This document shows, in pieces, positions 29,176 to 38,400 of a stretch of 64,000 bases of DNA. Both the position numbers and the translations under genes were made by a program. Within the stretch, counting starts at the first letter, position 1, and every line of letters starts with the position of its first letter. The stretch spans positions 186,001-250,000 of the forward strand of contig JALJCQ010000013.1 of assembly GCA_023091665.1 (NCBI GenBank). The letters are read 5' to 3'. The notes under the pieces are model-generated. The model did not search any database. It saw nothing but the letters and a program-made list of their open reading frames with translations, and was not told the DNA's origin. The DNA comes from Pythium myriotylum. Lineage: Eukaryota; Oomycota; Peronosporomycetes; Pythiales; Pythiaceae.

Positions 29176-29338
29176 CGACCTGCTCGTCGAGATGAATGCC
29201 GTCGTCACTGAATCGTGCACGTACCTCGGCAAGGACATCAAGACCGAGGTCCTGGACAAGTTCCCGGCCGCGTGTTTCGCGGCAAGCGGCGGAGATGCCA
29301 CGCCGACGCCGACCCCTACGCCACCGAAGGCGTGTTAA

Positions 29339-29773
29339 TTAAAATAGGCTCTAGCTATCATGAAGTTTCAGATGGTACATAGAGCACTAGCCAATGTCAC
29401 TCAACTCCAGTTGACAGTCAAATTCTGCCCTCGCCTCTCAGCGTGGTAACGTCAGATAGGCGCCATGACCTTTACTGTTAGCTCCAGATGCCCTGAGAAC
29501 TGTCGAGGACCACTTGATCGTTTAAAATTCGACGATACTTGTGCGAGTTACGTAGTGTGGGTCGCTGGGTATGCACCAGCCTTTAACAAGAAAACCAACA
29601 GACACGCACATCGGCATAGGAAGACAATATTACCTTACGCGGTTACCTAGTTCCTGTGCTACCAACACTAAGTCGTTTTCCGAGCGACTTCCACTGACAT
29701 GTACAAAACTGCGGCCCTTCCCATCGGGCTCACATTGGCGGAGTGACGACGCTCCAGAAGACCCAGCGTGCAC
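29339..29773. other. Intergenic
   Basis: No gene seen between the end of the split elicitin (+) and the GH5 gene (-). Confidence 0.6.
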
Positions 29774-31915
29774 TTACTTTGGCACAGTCATGACGCCGAG
29801 ACGCAGTAGCTGACGCAGCGACCAGCCCGAGATCGTGTTTGGCAGCTTCTCGTCGTCGTGGTGCCACGACCAGAAAGCCCAGCCAGCGTGCGCCTCGCTG
29901 TATTGCTGAAGCTGCGCACTCGCGAACTCCTTGAGCTTGTTGAAGTCCTTGAAGAGTTTCTCGTCCCAGTTACCGAGGCTCCACTCGCCCATGTACGGGT
30001 AGTTGCCCGGCCAGTCGGTGAAGTGGTCGTTGCGGAACTTGTGCACGGCCTCGATCACCTGGTCCTCGTTCTTGCCTTCATAGCCCCACTTGTAGTACAC
30101 GTGCCACTCCATCCAGACGTTGGTGTACTCGGGCCAGCGCATAAAGTCGCGGAGTGCCCACTGGCTCTGGTCCGAGAGTCGTGGCGCGACCGCAATCGTG
30201 CAGTCGTTGCCTGTCGCGCGGATCGCCTTGTACGCCTGCTTGTAGTACTCCATGGCCATGTCGAAGTTGATGCTCGTGGGCTCGTTCATGAGTCCGAGGC
30301 CCAGGAAAGCTGGTGCGTCCTTGTAGCGAGCCGCCAACAACGTCGCCAAACGAAGCGAACTCGCGAAGTTATGGTTCCAGGGGTCACCATTGCTCCAGTC
30401 AACCTTCCAGAGTTCCTGCGGGGCACTGTGGTCGTTGCCGTTCTGCGAGCCCTGGTGCGAGTGGAGACTCAGCATTACGGCGATGTTGTACTTGACGGCC
30501 CAGTCATTGATAAGCGTGTCCAGGTACTTGAGTGAGCCCGGCGCGTAGACTTTGCTGATATCAGTAGCCTGGACACCGGCGATGTCGTCGACGATCCAGA
30601 AGCCCACCGGCACACGGACGCTGTTGAGACCAACGTCACGGATCTCGCGGATGTCGTCTTCAGTAATCCAAGTCTTGCGGTGTTCCTCGAACTGCTTGAC
30701 ACCTTTCTCGCGCTCTCCCTTCTCATTCCAGTACTTCATCGTGATGTACTCACCGCCGTAAGCAATGTTCTCCGGCACACCCTTCCACTGCGCCGAGGTC
30801 ATTGACATCCAGTACTCAGAGACGAGCCAGCCGCCAAGGTTCACAGCACGAGATGGCACAGCTCCGCTGCGAATGCTGTACTGAATGTGGTGCTTGGACG
30901 CGTCAGCCTGCACACGGCCCGAGACGGCGTTCGGGCTCGGCTTTCCGTCACCAGCCGCACTCTTGAACCAGCATCGACCACCCTCCCAGTCAGTCCACGT
31001 GTAGGCACCGCATCCGGCCTTCTTGCTGCAGAGCGTGCAGCAGTCGCCAGCCGACGCCGCGGCGACGTTGCCGATGTCGTTGCCAACAAAGTCGACGCCC
31101 TGAGCTTGCTCACACTGCTCTGGTGCCGAGGATGTGAGTGAGTAGACGCCCGAAGTCACGCCCTCACCCGGCACAACTGAGCCGCGGGCTCGCTTGAGCC
31201 AGCAGGTGCCACCCTGCCACGCACTCCACGTGAAGGCATTGCATCCCGCCGTGGCCGTGCACTTGCCCGTGCAGTCGGTCGCGTTTGCGCCAGGCACGTT
31301 CGTGAGGTCGTAGCCCACGTAGTCCTTGCCAGCCTCGATCGTCCACTTGGACATGTCGTTCTCACGAGGTTCATCGATCGCCGAGACTTCAGCCGAGTAC
31401 ACACCACGCGCAGCCTTGACCTGACCGCGAGCACTCTTGAGCCAGCACGTGCCGCTGTTCCAATCACTCCACGTGTAGGCTCCGCAGCCCTTCGTGGACT
31501 TGCACTTGGCGTGGCACGCATCCACGTTAGCACCGGCCACTGAGCCAATGTCGTTGCCCACGTAGTCAGTGTCAGACTCCTTGCGAGCGTAGATCACGCC
31601 GGAGGTCGCACTGCTGTACGTGTTGACCTTGTCACGTCCGTTCTTGAGCCAGCACGTGCCACCGTTAAAGTCGTTCCACGTGTAGGCCATGCAGCCGCTG
31701 GTTTCGGAGCAGCGAGCGCAGCAGTCCGAGGCCGAGCCCTTGACGTTGGCGATGTCATTGCCGACGAAGTCGATGCCTGGCTGGGACGAGCACGTTGGTG
31801 CGTTGCCTTCCGCGAGACTGCGTGAGATGGTGACGTTGCCTGGGTACGCTGCCGAAAGCGAGAGCGTCAGGGCGAGCGAGGCCCCGACGAGTCCGACGAC
31901 CGACGGAGAGAGCAT
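29774..31915 (-). CDS. PAN/Apple x4 - GH5 exo-1,3-beta-glucanase
   Basis: The 713-residue protein starts at the ATG giving a signal peptide (MLSPSVVGLVGASLALTLSLSAAYPG). Four PAN/Apple-like modules follow, each about 70-80 residues, with D(F/Y)VGxDIxxVxGxxxxxC(C)..C......GC.A(Y/F)TW....GG.CW(L/F)K. The GH5 domain starts near residue 345 with HIQYSIRSGAVPSRAVNLGGWL. The acid/base is E545 (NEP) and the nucleophile is E644 (MGEWSL). The protein ends LRLGVMTVPK with no anchor. PAN modules bind carbohydrate or protein in other oomycete wall proteins such as CBEL, so they may hold this glucanase on a wall. It is the inverted paralogue of the gene at 35803, and the two share leader sequence (CTCACTTCTCACTTCGC). 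Confidence 0.9.
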   Translation of the reverse strand: MLSPSVVGLVGASLALTLSLSAAYPGNVTISRSLAEGNAPTCSSQPGIDFVGNDIANVKGSASDCCARCSETSGCMAYTWNDFNGGTCWLKNGRDKVNTYSSATSGVIYARKESDTDYVGNDIGSVAGANVDACHAKCKSTKGCGAYTWSDWNSGTCWLKSARGQVKAARGVYSAEVSAIDEPRENDMSKWTIEAGKDYVGYDLTNVPGANATDCTGKCTATAGCNAFTWSAWQGGTCWLKRARGSVVPGEGVTSGVYSLTSSAPEQCEQAQGVDFVGNDIGNVAAASAGDCCTLCSKKAGCGAYTWTDWEGGRCWFKSAAGDGKPSPNAVSGRVQADASKHHIQYSIRSGAVPSRAVNLGGWLVSEYWMSMTSAQWKGVPENIAYGGEYITMKYWNEKGEREKGVKQFEEHRKTWITEDDIREIRDVGLNSVRVPVGFWIVDDIAGVQATDISKVYAPGSLKYLDTLINDWAVKYNIAVMLSLHSHQGSQNGNDHSAPQELWKVDWSNGDPWNHNFASSLRLATLLAARYKDAPAFLGLGLMNEPTSINFDMAMEYYKQAYKAIRATGNDCTIAVAPRLSDQSQWALRDFMRWPEYTNVWMEWHVYYKWGYEGKNEDQVIEAVHKFRNDHFTDWPGNYPYMGEWSLGNWDEKLFKDFNKLKEFASAQLQQYSEAHAGWAFWSWHHDDEKLPNTISGWSLRQLLRLGVMTVPK

Positions 31916-33074
31916 CGTACGAAAGTCGTAAGCTGGGTGAAGCGTGTAGGATCTTGAGAAAAGAGCCTTGTAATTCTGGACTTCGTTCCGAGGGAGCGAA
32001 GTGAGAAGTGAGCACTGGAGGACGCGAAGAGCTCACTTGCACTGGCCGTCGGTCGCAACGGGGGCGCCCTCCAGCAGAGTAGGAGGAGCATTCTGACTAA
32101 GTGGACCGACTAGTTGGTGTCTGGCGTTCCGGAGTCTTGCGCGCGCGGTCCGTGGAACGAAACGGCGGGTGACGCGTGGGCACTCGTCCATGATTTGGGT
32201 GGCCGTGGACCGCAGCGACTTCGTGGATCTTCCAGTGTGGTCCATCAGTGGGCAAAATACCGGCACATCAGACACGGATCGGCATATCACATCAGCAGAG
32301 AGAGAGAGAGAGAGAGAGAGACCAGCCATTGGGACTGAATCTCCGAGTGAGACAGAGACGCCAATCGGCGAGAGTGACTAGGATCTGCAAGAATTCACAC
32401 GTTGGACTCGAACAGCGCCGGTCGAGTTGGAAACTGCAGCGAGAACGCCCTCCCAATTCTACAATTCGCGTGCTTTGGGCAGAAGCGAGCTCGGCGCGAT
32501 TGCATATCCAACTGCTTGCAGGCTGCTCACTCCTGCTGAGTTGGACTCAACAGACGAGGACCTGCCCTGCTTCTCCAAAGCTGGGCATCGGCACGTGGCT
32601 GTGATATACTCATTTGGGTGATCAAACTCAGTACGACTGGGTTGCGTGGAGCTACGACAGTGTGATGGGTCCTCAACAGATGCAGCTAATGCAGTGGATA
32701 CCATTGGGTGGACGTAGCTCTTTCGAACGCAGGTGCAACGATGTCGTCGTGTCGACTGGATCAGAGATCCTCGTGTGCTGCGTCGAGTCTGCTTGTCTAA
32801 TGCACGAGTGCTCTCTCTCGCGATCTGCAAATGTAACTCCCGCGAGGTGCACGACTGAACTCCTGTCCCTCGCATCTCCTGGAGAGTATACTACAACCGA
32901 CAGAAGGAGTTCAGCGAAAAGTCTTAGCGTGATGCGCGATCCTCTGGAGGAACCTGGACCTTCGAGCCAGACCAAGCGGATGAGATGAGAGAGACGCAAC
33001 AACTTTTTCTAGATTTGAAGAGCTCGGTCTACTTGATGACGCAAGTCTACTAAGACCCTGGAGTGTCAACAGGT
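31916..33074. other. Intergenic with a GA microsatellite
   Basis: No gene seen in about 1.16 kb. A run of about 11 AG units lies at about 32299-32321. The region near 32000-32020, read on the minus strand, carries CTCACTTCTCACTTCGC, the probable start-site region of the gene ending at 29774. Confidence 0.6.
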
Positions 33075-34559
33075 CTAGAGAGCCGTCCACGCCAGCGCAG
33101 CCGAGGCAGTTGTGATGCACGCTGCCGTGAACGACGGGAGGGAATAGGCCGCAGATGTCGTGGTCTTTGGAGCTGGCGTCGGTGCTGGGGCTGTCGTGGT
33201 CTTTGGCAGAGGCGTTTCCGTCTCTGGGATTTCCACCTCTCCAGGGAGACTCGAGCTCGACTGAGCACTGCTGCCGCTGCCACTGGAGGTGATATTCTTC
33301 GGGACGACATCCACCGAGCTCGATCCACTCCCATCGAGTGTGGCAAGATTCTTTGGAGTCGTTTGGCCGGTGCACTTGGGGCCACGCGTGCGTGTAGGGA
33401 CCGTCGTGGGGACTTCAACGATGCCTTGCTTCATCAGCTGACGCAGCGACCAGCCCGACGGATTCTTCTTCGTCTCTTCGTCGTGGCGCCACGCCCAGAA
33501 CGCCCAGCCAGCCTTGGCCTTCTCGGCCTCCTTCATTTGGAGAGCCGCGTACTTCTTGAGTTGCGGGACTGTCATCTCGATCTCGTCAATCGTCGCCAGG
33601 CTCCATTCGCCCAGGAAGATCGGGTTGCCGTCCCAGTTGTCGAAGTGCCACTTGGAGTAGTTACCAGCGAACTCAAGAACCGTGTTCACGTCCTTGATGT
33701 TCTCCCACCCCCACTTGTAGTAGATGTGGAATTCATGCCAGACGTTGTAGTAGTCCGGACAGGTCATGAAGTCCATCATGGTTGGCGGACCCTGATTCTC
33801 GAGCCATGGCGACGTCACGATGATGCAGTCGTTGCCATCTGCTCGGATCGCCTTGTAGGCATCCAGGTAGTACTTCTTAAGCACGTCGTAGTCGGTTGGG
33901 CGGTTGGGCTCATTCATGAGGTTAAGACCGAGGAACGCCGGGCTGTCCTTGTAACGGTGGGCGATGAACTTGGCATAGTTGAGCGAGCTCTGCACGTTCG
34001 CTGGGTCGGTGCTCCACGTCGTCTCGCCCATTTTAGCTGGCGCACTATGATCGAAGCCGTTCTGCGATCCACGATGGGCGTGGAGAGAGACCATCACCGC
34101 CAGGTTGTACTTGACGCCCCACTCATTAACGAGCTTGTCCAAGTACTTGAGCCCTCCGGAAGGGTAGGTCAGTGTCAACTCGGACTGGTCGGTCTTATCC
34201 TCGTCGTTGATGATCCAGAAGCCCGTGGACACACGAACCGTGTTGAATCCGTACTTGGCGATCTGCGCAACGTCTTCTTCCGTGATGAACGTGCTCCAGT
34301 GGTCGTCAAATTGCTTGTCTCCTTGCTTCTTGCCGAGGTACTTCATCACAGCGTACTCGCCCTGAGGACCGATGTTATCCGGCACGCCCTTGTAGAGTGG
34401 GGACGTGAAGCACATCCAGTGCTCCGAGAGAAGCCAGCCGCCCAGGTTGACAGAGCGCGAGGCGAGCTCGCCATTGCGGATCTTGGCTTGGATGTGCTCT
34501 CCAGCGGCGACGGACGCGAGCGCGGCGGCGGCCGCGAGCAGACGCGTGAGGAAGGCCAT
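33075..34559 (-). CDS. GH5 exo-1,3-beta-glucanase with Ser/Thr-rich tail and GPI-type signal, no PAN
   Basis: The 494-residue protein starts at the ATG giving a signal peptide (MAFLTRLLAAAAALASVAAG); the frame is open further upstream. It belongs to the same subgroup as the genes at 7557, 9542 and 12679: IRNGELASRSVNLGGWL, EHWMCFTSPLYKGVPD and TCPDYYNVWHEFHIYYKWGW. The acid/base is E217 (NLMNEP) and the nucleophile is E318 (LGEWSL). The tail is a Ser/Thr/Pro stalk with the hydrophobic end FTAACITTASAALAWTAL. It sits alone among PAN-bearing genes about 19 kb from its closest relatives. The TKS/ENIKDV and GNYSKWHFDNW blocks are closest to the gene at 7557. Confidence 0.92.
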   Translation of the reverse strand: MAFLTRLLAAAAALASVAAGEHIQAKIRNGELASRSVNLGGWLLSEHWMCFTSPLYKGVPDNIGPQGEYAVMKYLGKKQGDKQFDDHWSTFITEEDVAQIAKYGFNTVRVSTGFWIINDEDKTDQSELTLTYPSGGLKYLDKLVNEWGVKYNLAVMVSLHAHRGSQNGFDHSAPAKMGETTWSTDPANVQSSLNYAKFIAHRYKDSPAFLGLNLMNEPNRPTDYDVLKKYYLDAYKAIRADGNDCIIVTSPWLENQGPPTMMDFMTCPDYYNVWHEFHIYYKWGWENIKDVNTVLEFAGNYSKWHFDNWDGNPIFLGEWSLATIDEIEMTVPQLKKYAALQMKEAEKAKAGWAFWAWRHDEETKKNPSGWSLRQLMKQGIVEVPTTVPTRTRGPKCTGQTTPKNLATLDGSGSSSVDVVPKNITSSGSGSSAQSSSSLPGEVEIPETETPLPKTTTAPAPTPAPKTTTSAAYSLPSFTAACITTASAALAWTAL

Positions 34560-35739
34560 TGAACCGCTCGAGGTCTCCAATGGAGTGCGAATGCACGAGT
34601 GGTGGTTCAGTTTTGGGGGGGCTCGTTGAGAGATCAAGTCGGAAATGACTTGACCTGCCCTACCCCTCACGTGATGGACCATCAGCTCACATCACAATTC
34701 GGATTGGCCAAATCTAGGAATATGGACCAACTCTGTCCCCAAAGACCCATCACACATGAAACAGCTGGTGTCTCCTGTGATACACACCCTCATTCTACGA
34801 ACTGGTCAATTGTGCTGGTGTACTGGTTGCTGCTGCACAATCCAGCCCACGTCGCCCGATGAATCTCTTCGCTGTGGTGTAAACTGGGTGAAGAGGGTGC
34901 CGCACGCGTGTGTGCCCACTATTGGGTACTCACCATCATAGGAAAACCGTAATTGCGCAGTAGTGGAACCTTCGCCAGTTTTGCTTCCCACGAGTTGTTT
35001 CCTCTTCGGATGAGATTGCACAGTGTAATGAGTCACTACAAGCGCCCAGGCAAACTGAATAGATCGTCACTTGAAGAGCTCGAGTGACATTGAGGTTTGG
35101 CATCAACACGAGGCCAAGGGGGCCTCATGTTGACGAAGGTTTGGCTCGGCGGCCAAGCCTCCGTCGTTCTCCAGAGAAATGGAGGGTTGCAACTTCGAAG
35201 TAAGTGGCCTGAGAAATTCCTTCGAAGTTCCGCTTGGAGAGATCACAGAAGTGTGTTCTATTCCTCCAAAGTTTCGAATCTACTGCCATAAGAAGACGTT
35301 CCGACCAGCTGTCAAGTCGAAATCCCCTATTCTAGTGTACGAGGTTGACTCCGCCGTCACACGAGACGAGCCATCGGACTTCAACTGGCCGAGTGACGCC
35401 TGCGCCTTCCTCTCAGCTTGTTGAACGAAGCAATTGCTTTGAAGGCCGCGAAGTCTTTTCTCGCTGTCTCTGCCTCTGGAGACTAATGATGCGTCTAAGG
35501 ACATCCGAAGACGAAGTCGATGTCCCGTCGTCTCGTCTGGAGAGTTCTCCTGAGTCCGGTGTGATATGGCCGTCGGTCCACGTCTTGTATCTCCACGCCG
35601 ATCCCTTGGACGGATTTGACTCGCTGGATTCTTCGTCGCGAGATTTGGACCTCTGGGGAAGATTTTGTGGACCCACTAGCGACGCACGCCACTGGGTTAA
35701 TCCACGACGAGCTCCGCGACTGCCAACCACCCACTAGGT
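34560..35739. other. Intergenic between divergent GH5 genes
   Basis: No gene seen in about 1.18 kb. It holds promoters for the minus-strand gene (motif at 34657) and the plus-strand PAN-GH5 gene. Confidence 0.6.
34657..34666 (-). promoter_or_regulatory. GGGGTAGGG motif (fourth copy)
   Basis: On the minus strand this reads GGGGTAGGGC, about 100 bp before the ATG at 34559. It is in the same orientation to its gene as the copies upstream of 7557 and 9542. Confidence 0.4.
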
Positions 35740-35755
35740 CTCACTTCTCACTTCG
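35740..35755 (+). promoter_or_regulatory. Inr-like start site of the PAN-GH5 gene
   Basis: CTCACTTCTCACTTCG, two Inr-like units, lies about 55 bp before ATG 35803. The same string precedes the inverted paralogue at 29774-31915. Confidence 0.45.
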
Positions 35756-35802
35756 CTTCCTCGGTGCGAGGTCGAGAACGCTCCCAGACCCTCCAGTTCG
35801 CC

Positions 35803-37974
35803 ATGCTCTCTCCGTCGGCCGCCAGACTCGTCGGGGCCTCGCTCGCTCTGACGCTCTCGCTCTCAGCGGCGTACCCAGGCAACATCACCATCTCACGCAG
35901 CCTCGCCGACACCACCGCGGCGACATGCTCGTCCCAGCCAGGAATCGACTTCATTGGCAACGACATCGCCAACGTCAAGGGCTCGGCCTCGGACTGCTGC
36001 GCTCGCTGCTCCGACACCACCGGGTGCAAGGCCTACACGTGGAGCGACTTCAACGGCGGTACATGCTGGCTCAAGAGCGCTGCTGGACAGTTCAAGTCGC
36101 AGAGTAGCACAACGTCGGGAGTCGTCTACGCACGCAAGGAAGCCGACACGGACTACGTGGGCAACGACATCGGCTCGACGCCTGGGGCCAATGTGGATGC
36201 ATGCCTCGCCAAGTGCAAGGCAACCTCCGGCTGCGGTGCGTACACGTGGAGCGACTGGAACAGCGGCACATGCTGGCTCAAGCGTGTCCGTGGCCAAGTC
36301 AAGTCGTTGCGCGGTGTCTACTCAGCTGAGGTCGGCGAGGAAGCCCGTGACCCATCCAAGTGGACGATCGAGGCTGGCAAGGACTACGTCGGCTATGACC
36401 TCGCCAGCGTGCGTGGTGCGAGTCCAACGGACTGTACAGCCCAGTGCACATCTGCAATTGGATGCAACGCCTTCACGTGGTCTAGTTGGAGCAACGGGAC
36501 GTGCTGGCTCAAGCGAGCCCGCGGTTCGACGCTCGCGAGCGAAGGCGTGACGTCGGGCGTCTACTCGGTCACGTCGACGGCCCCCGCACCCGAACAGTGC
36601 GAGCAGACTCAGGGAGTTGACTTCGCAGGCAACGACATCGGTAACGTCGCTGCGGCATCTGCAGGGGATTGCTGCACGCTGTGCACCAAGAAGGCTGGCT
36701 GCGGAGTCTACACGTGGACGGACTGGCAGGGAGGCTGGTGCTGGTTCAAGAGTGCCGCGGGTGAGAGCAAGCCGAGCGCGAATGCTGTGTCTGGTCGAGT
36801 GAAGGGCAGCTCGTCCACCCCACACGTCCAATACAGCATCCGCAGTGGTGCTGTCCCTTCGCGATCAGTGAACCTCGGCGGCTGGCTTGTCTCCGAGTAC
36901 TGGATGTCGATGACCTCGGCTCAGTGGAAGGATGTTCCGAACAAGGAGCCAACTTGGGACGTCGAGTTCAATCCAACCGTGAACACAGCATGGGGTGGCG
37001 AGTACATCACGATGAAGTACTGGAACGACAGGGGTGAGCGTGCGAAGGGTGTTGCGCAGTTTGAGGAACACCGCAAGACCTGGATCACCGAAGACGACAT
37101 CCGCGAGATCCGCGATGCCGGTCTTAACATGGTACGCGTCCCTGTGGGCTTCTGGATCGTCGACGACATCGCTGGTGTCCAGCCTACGGATATTAGCAAG
37201 GTCTACGCGCCTGGCTCGCTCAAGTACCTGGACACACTGGTCAATGACTGGGCTGTCAAGTACAACATCGCCGTAATGCTGAGCCTCCACTCGCACCAGG
37301 GCTCGCAGAACGGCAACGACCACAGCGCCCCACAGAAGATGGGCCAGGCCACATGGGCTGACTCTGACGCCAATTACCAGAACTCGATGCGCTTTGCAAC
37401 GCTTCTTGCGGCTCGCTACAAAGATTCCCCGGCCTTCTTGGGTCTGGGCCTCATCAACGAGCCAACGATCTCGTTTGATAAGTTCTGGATGGTCGAGCAG
37501 TTCTACAAGGACGCGTACAAGGCTATTCGCGATGCTGGCAACGAGTGCGTGCTGGCCGTGGCGCCGCACCTGTGGCAGCAGAGTCAGGGGACCATGCGCG
37601 ACTTTATGCGTTGGCCAGCTTACTTCAACGTCTGGATGGAGTGGCACGTCTACTACAAGTGGGGTTATGAGGGCAAGGACGAGGCTTTCGTCATGAACGC
37701 CGTGCGCAACTTCCGCAACGACCACTTCACCGACTGGCCTGGCAACTACCCTTTCATGGGAGAATGGAGTCTCGGCACTGCCGGTGAGGCACTTTTCAAG
37801 AACCGAAACGCCCTTAAGGGTTTCGCCGATGCACAGATGCAGCAGTACAGCGAGGCTCACGCTGGCTGGGCTTTCTGGGCCTGGCACCACGACGATGAAA
37901 AGCTACCCAACACGATCTCGGGCTGGTCTTTGCGACAGCTTCTGCGCGAGGGTATCATCACCGTCCCCAAGTAA
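35803..37974 (+). CDS. PAN/Apple x4 - GH5 exo-1,3-beta-glucanase
   Basis: 723 residues from ATG 35803, with signal peptide MLSPSAARLVGASLALTLSLSAAYPG. Four PAN/Apple modules (about residues 40-345) are each anchored by CxxxxGVDFxGNDI, a CC..C motif and a GC.(A/V)(Y/F)TW block. The GH5 domain follows with acid/base E553 (INEP) and nucleophile E654 (MGEWSL). The acid/base block reads GLGLINEP rather than GMNLMNEP. An extra stretch of about 15 residues (NKEPTWDVEFNPTVNTA), absent from the paralogue at 29774, sits just after SAQWKDVP. It ends LREGIITVPK with no anchor. It is probably a secreted glucanase held on the wall by its PAN modules. Confidence 0.9.
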   Translation: MLSPSAARLVGASLALTLSLSAAYPGNITISRSLADTTAATCSSQPGIDFIGNDIANVKGSASDCCARCSDTTGCKAYTWSDFNGGTCWLKSAAGQFKSQSSTTSGVVYARKEADTDYVGNDIGSTPGANVDACLAKCKATSGCGAYTWSDWNSGTCWLKRVRGQVKSLRGVYSAEVGEEARDPSKWTIEAGKDYVGYDLASVRGASPTDCTAQCTSAIGCNAFTWSSWSNGTCWLKRARGSTLASEGVTSGVYSVTSTAPAPEQCEQTQGVDFAGNDIGNVAAASAGDCCTLCTKKAGCGVYTWTDWQGGWCWFKSAAGESKPSANAVSGRVKGSSSTPHVQYSIRSGAVPSRSVNLGGWLVSEYWMSMTSAQWKDVPNKEPTWDVEFNPTVNTAWGGEYITMKYWNDRGERAKGVAQFEEHRKTWITEDDIREIRDAGLNMVRVPVGFWIVDDIAGVQPTDISKVYAPGSLKYLDTLVNDWAVKYNIAVMLSLHSHQGSQNGNDHSAPQKMGQATWADSDANYQNSMRFATLLAARYKDSPAFLGLGLINEPTISFDKFWMVEQFYKDAYKAIRDAGNECVLAVAPHLWQQSQGTMRDFMRWPAYFNVWMEWHVYYKWGYEGKDEAFVMNAVRNFRNDHFTDWPGNYPFMGEWSLGTAGEALFKNRNALKGFADAQMQQYSEAHAGWAFWAWHHDDEKLPNTISGWSLRQLLREGIITVPK

Positions 37975-38400
37975 GCTTACATCGAATTTCCTAGTTCGTT
38001 AGGTGAAACAGAGAATACATATTCAAGTTTATCAAAGTAAGGAACTCACTGGCCGGGGCAGAGACAAGGGTCCATCCACGACCAATCTTGAGACTGTGGT
38101 GACTGATAGTTCCATGCGAGACCTCATCGAGGTCCTTGACAGCCGCGCGTGGGTACAAAACGCTCCTCTCCTCCAGGTAGAGAGATGACGCGACCAAGCC
38201 CACATCTCCGGCTGAGTTTTATGGAAGCGGAGCTTTGCAGCACTCAAGTCTCTCTCTCTACCAGCCTTTGAAAGAGGCTCATCCAAGAGGCTCTTCAATG
38301 GAACCCTCCCTCCTCCCGTGAAGTCTTCCACGCGTGGATGCCATTCCTCAATCCACCACGAAACCCCCAAGCCTACAATAAATCCCAGTACTCGGTTTCC
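37975..38400. other. Intergenic
   Basis: No gene seen. CCATTCCTCAATCC at about 38340-38353 resembles a start-site region for the next gene. Confidence 0.5.

Larger units (their letters stand above)
25795..29338 (+). pseudogene. Elicitin gene split by a tyrosine-recombinase retrotransposon
   Basis: The 5' part (25795 to about 25994) encodes MKFFAVLAATAVTVASAADC and the elicitin domain up to CSTKAC. The 3' part resumes at about 29174 with NDLLVEMNAVVTESCTYLGKD and ends DATPTPTPTPPKAC, TAA 29336-29338. The reading frame is continuous when the insert is ignored, and all six elicitin cysteines are present across the two parts. The hydrophobic anchor of the gene at 18431 is absent; this was probably a secreted elicitin with a short Pro/Thr tail. 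The only break seen is the insertion, so it happened while the gene was still intact. Confidence 0.9.
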
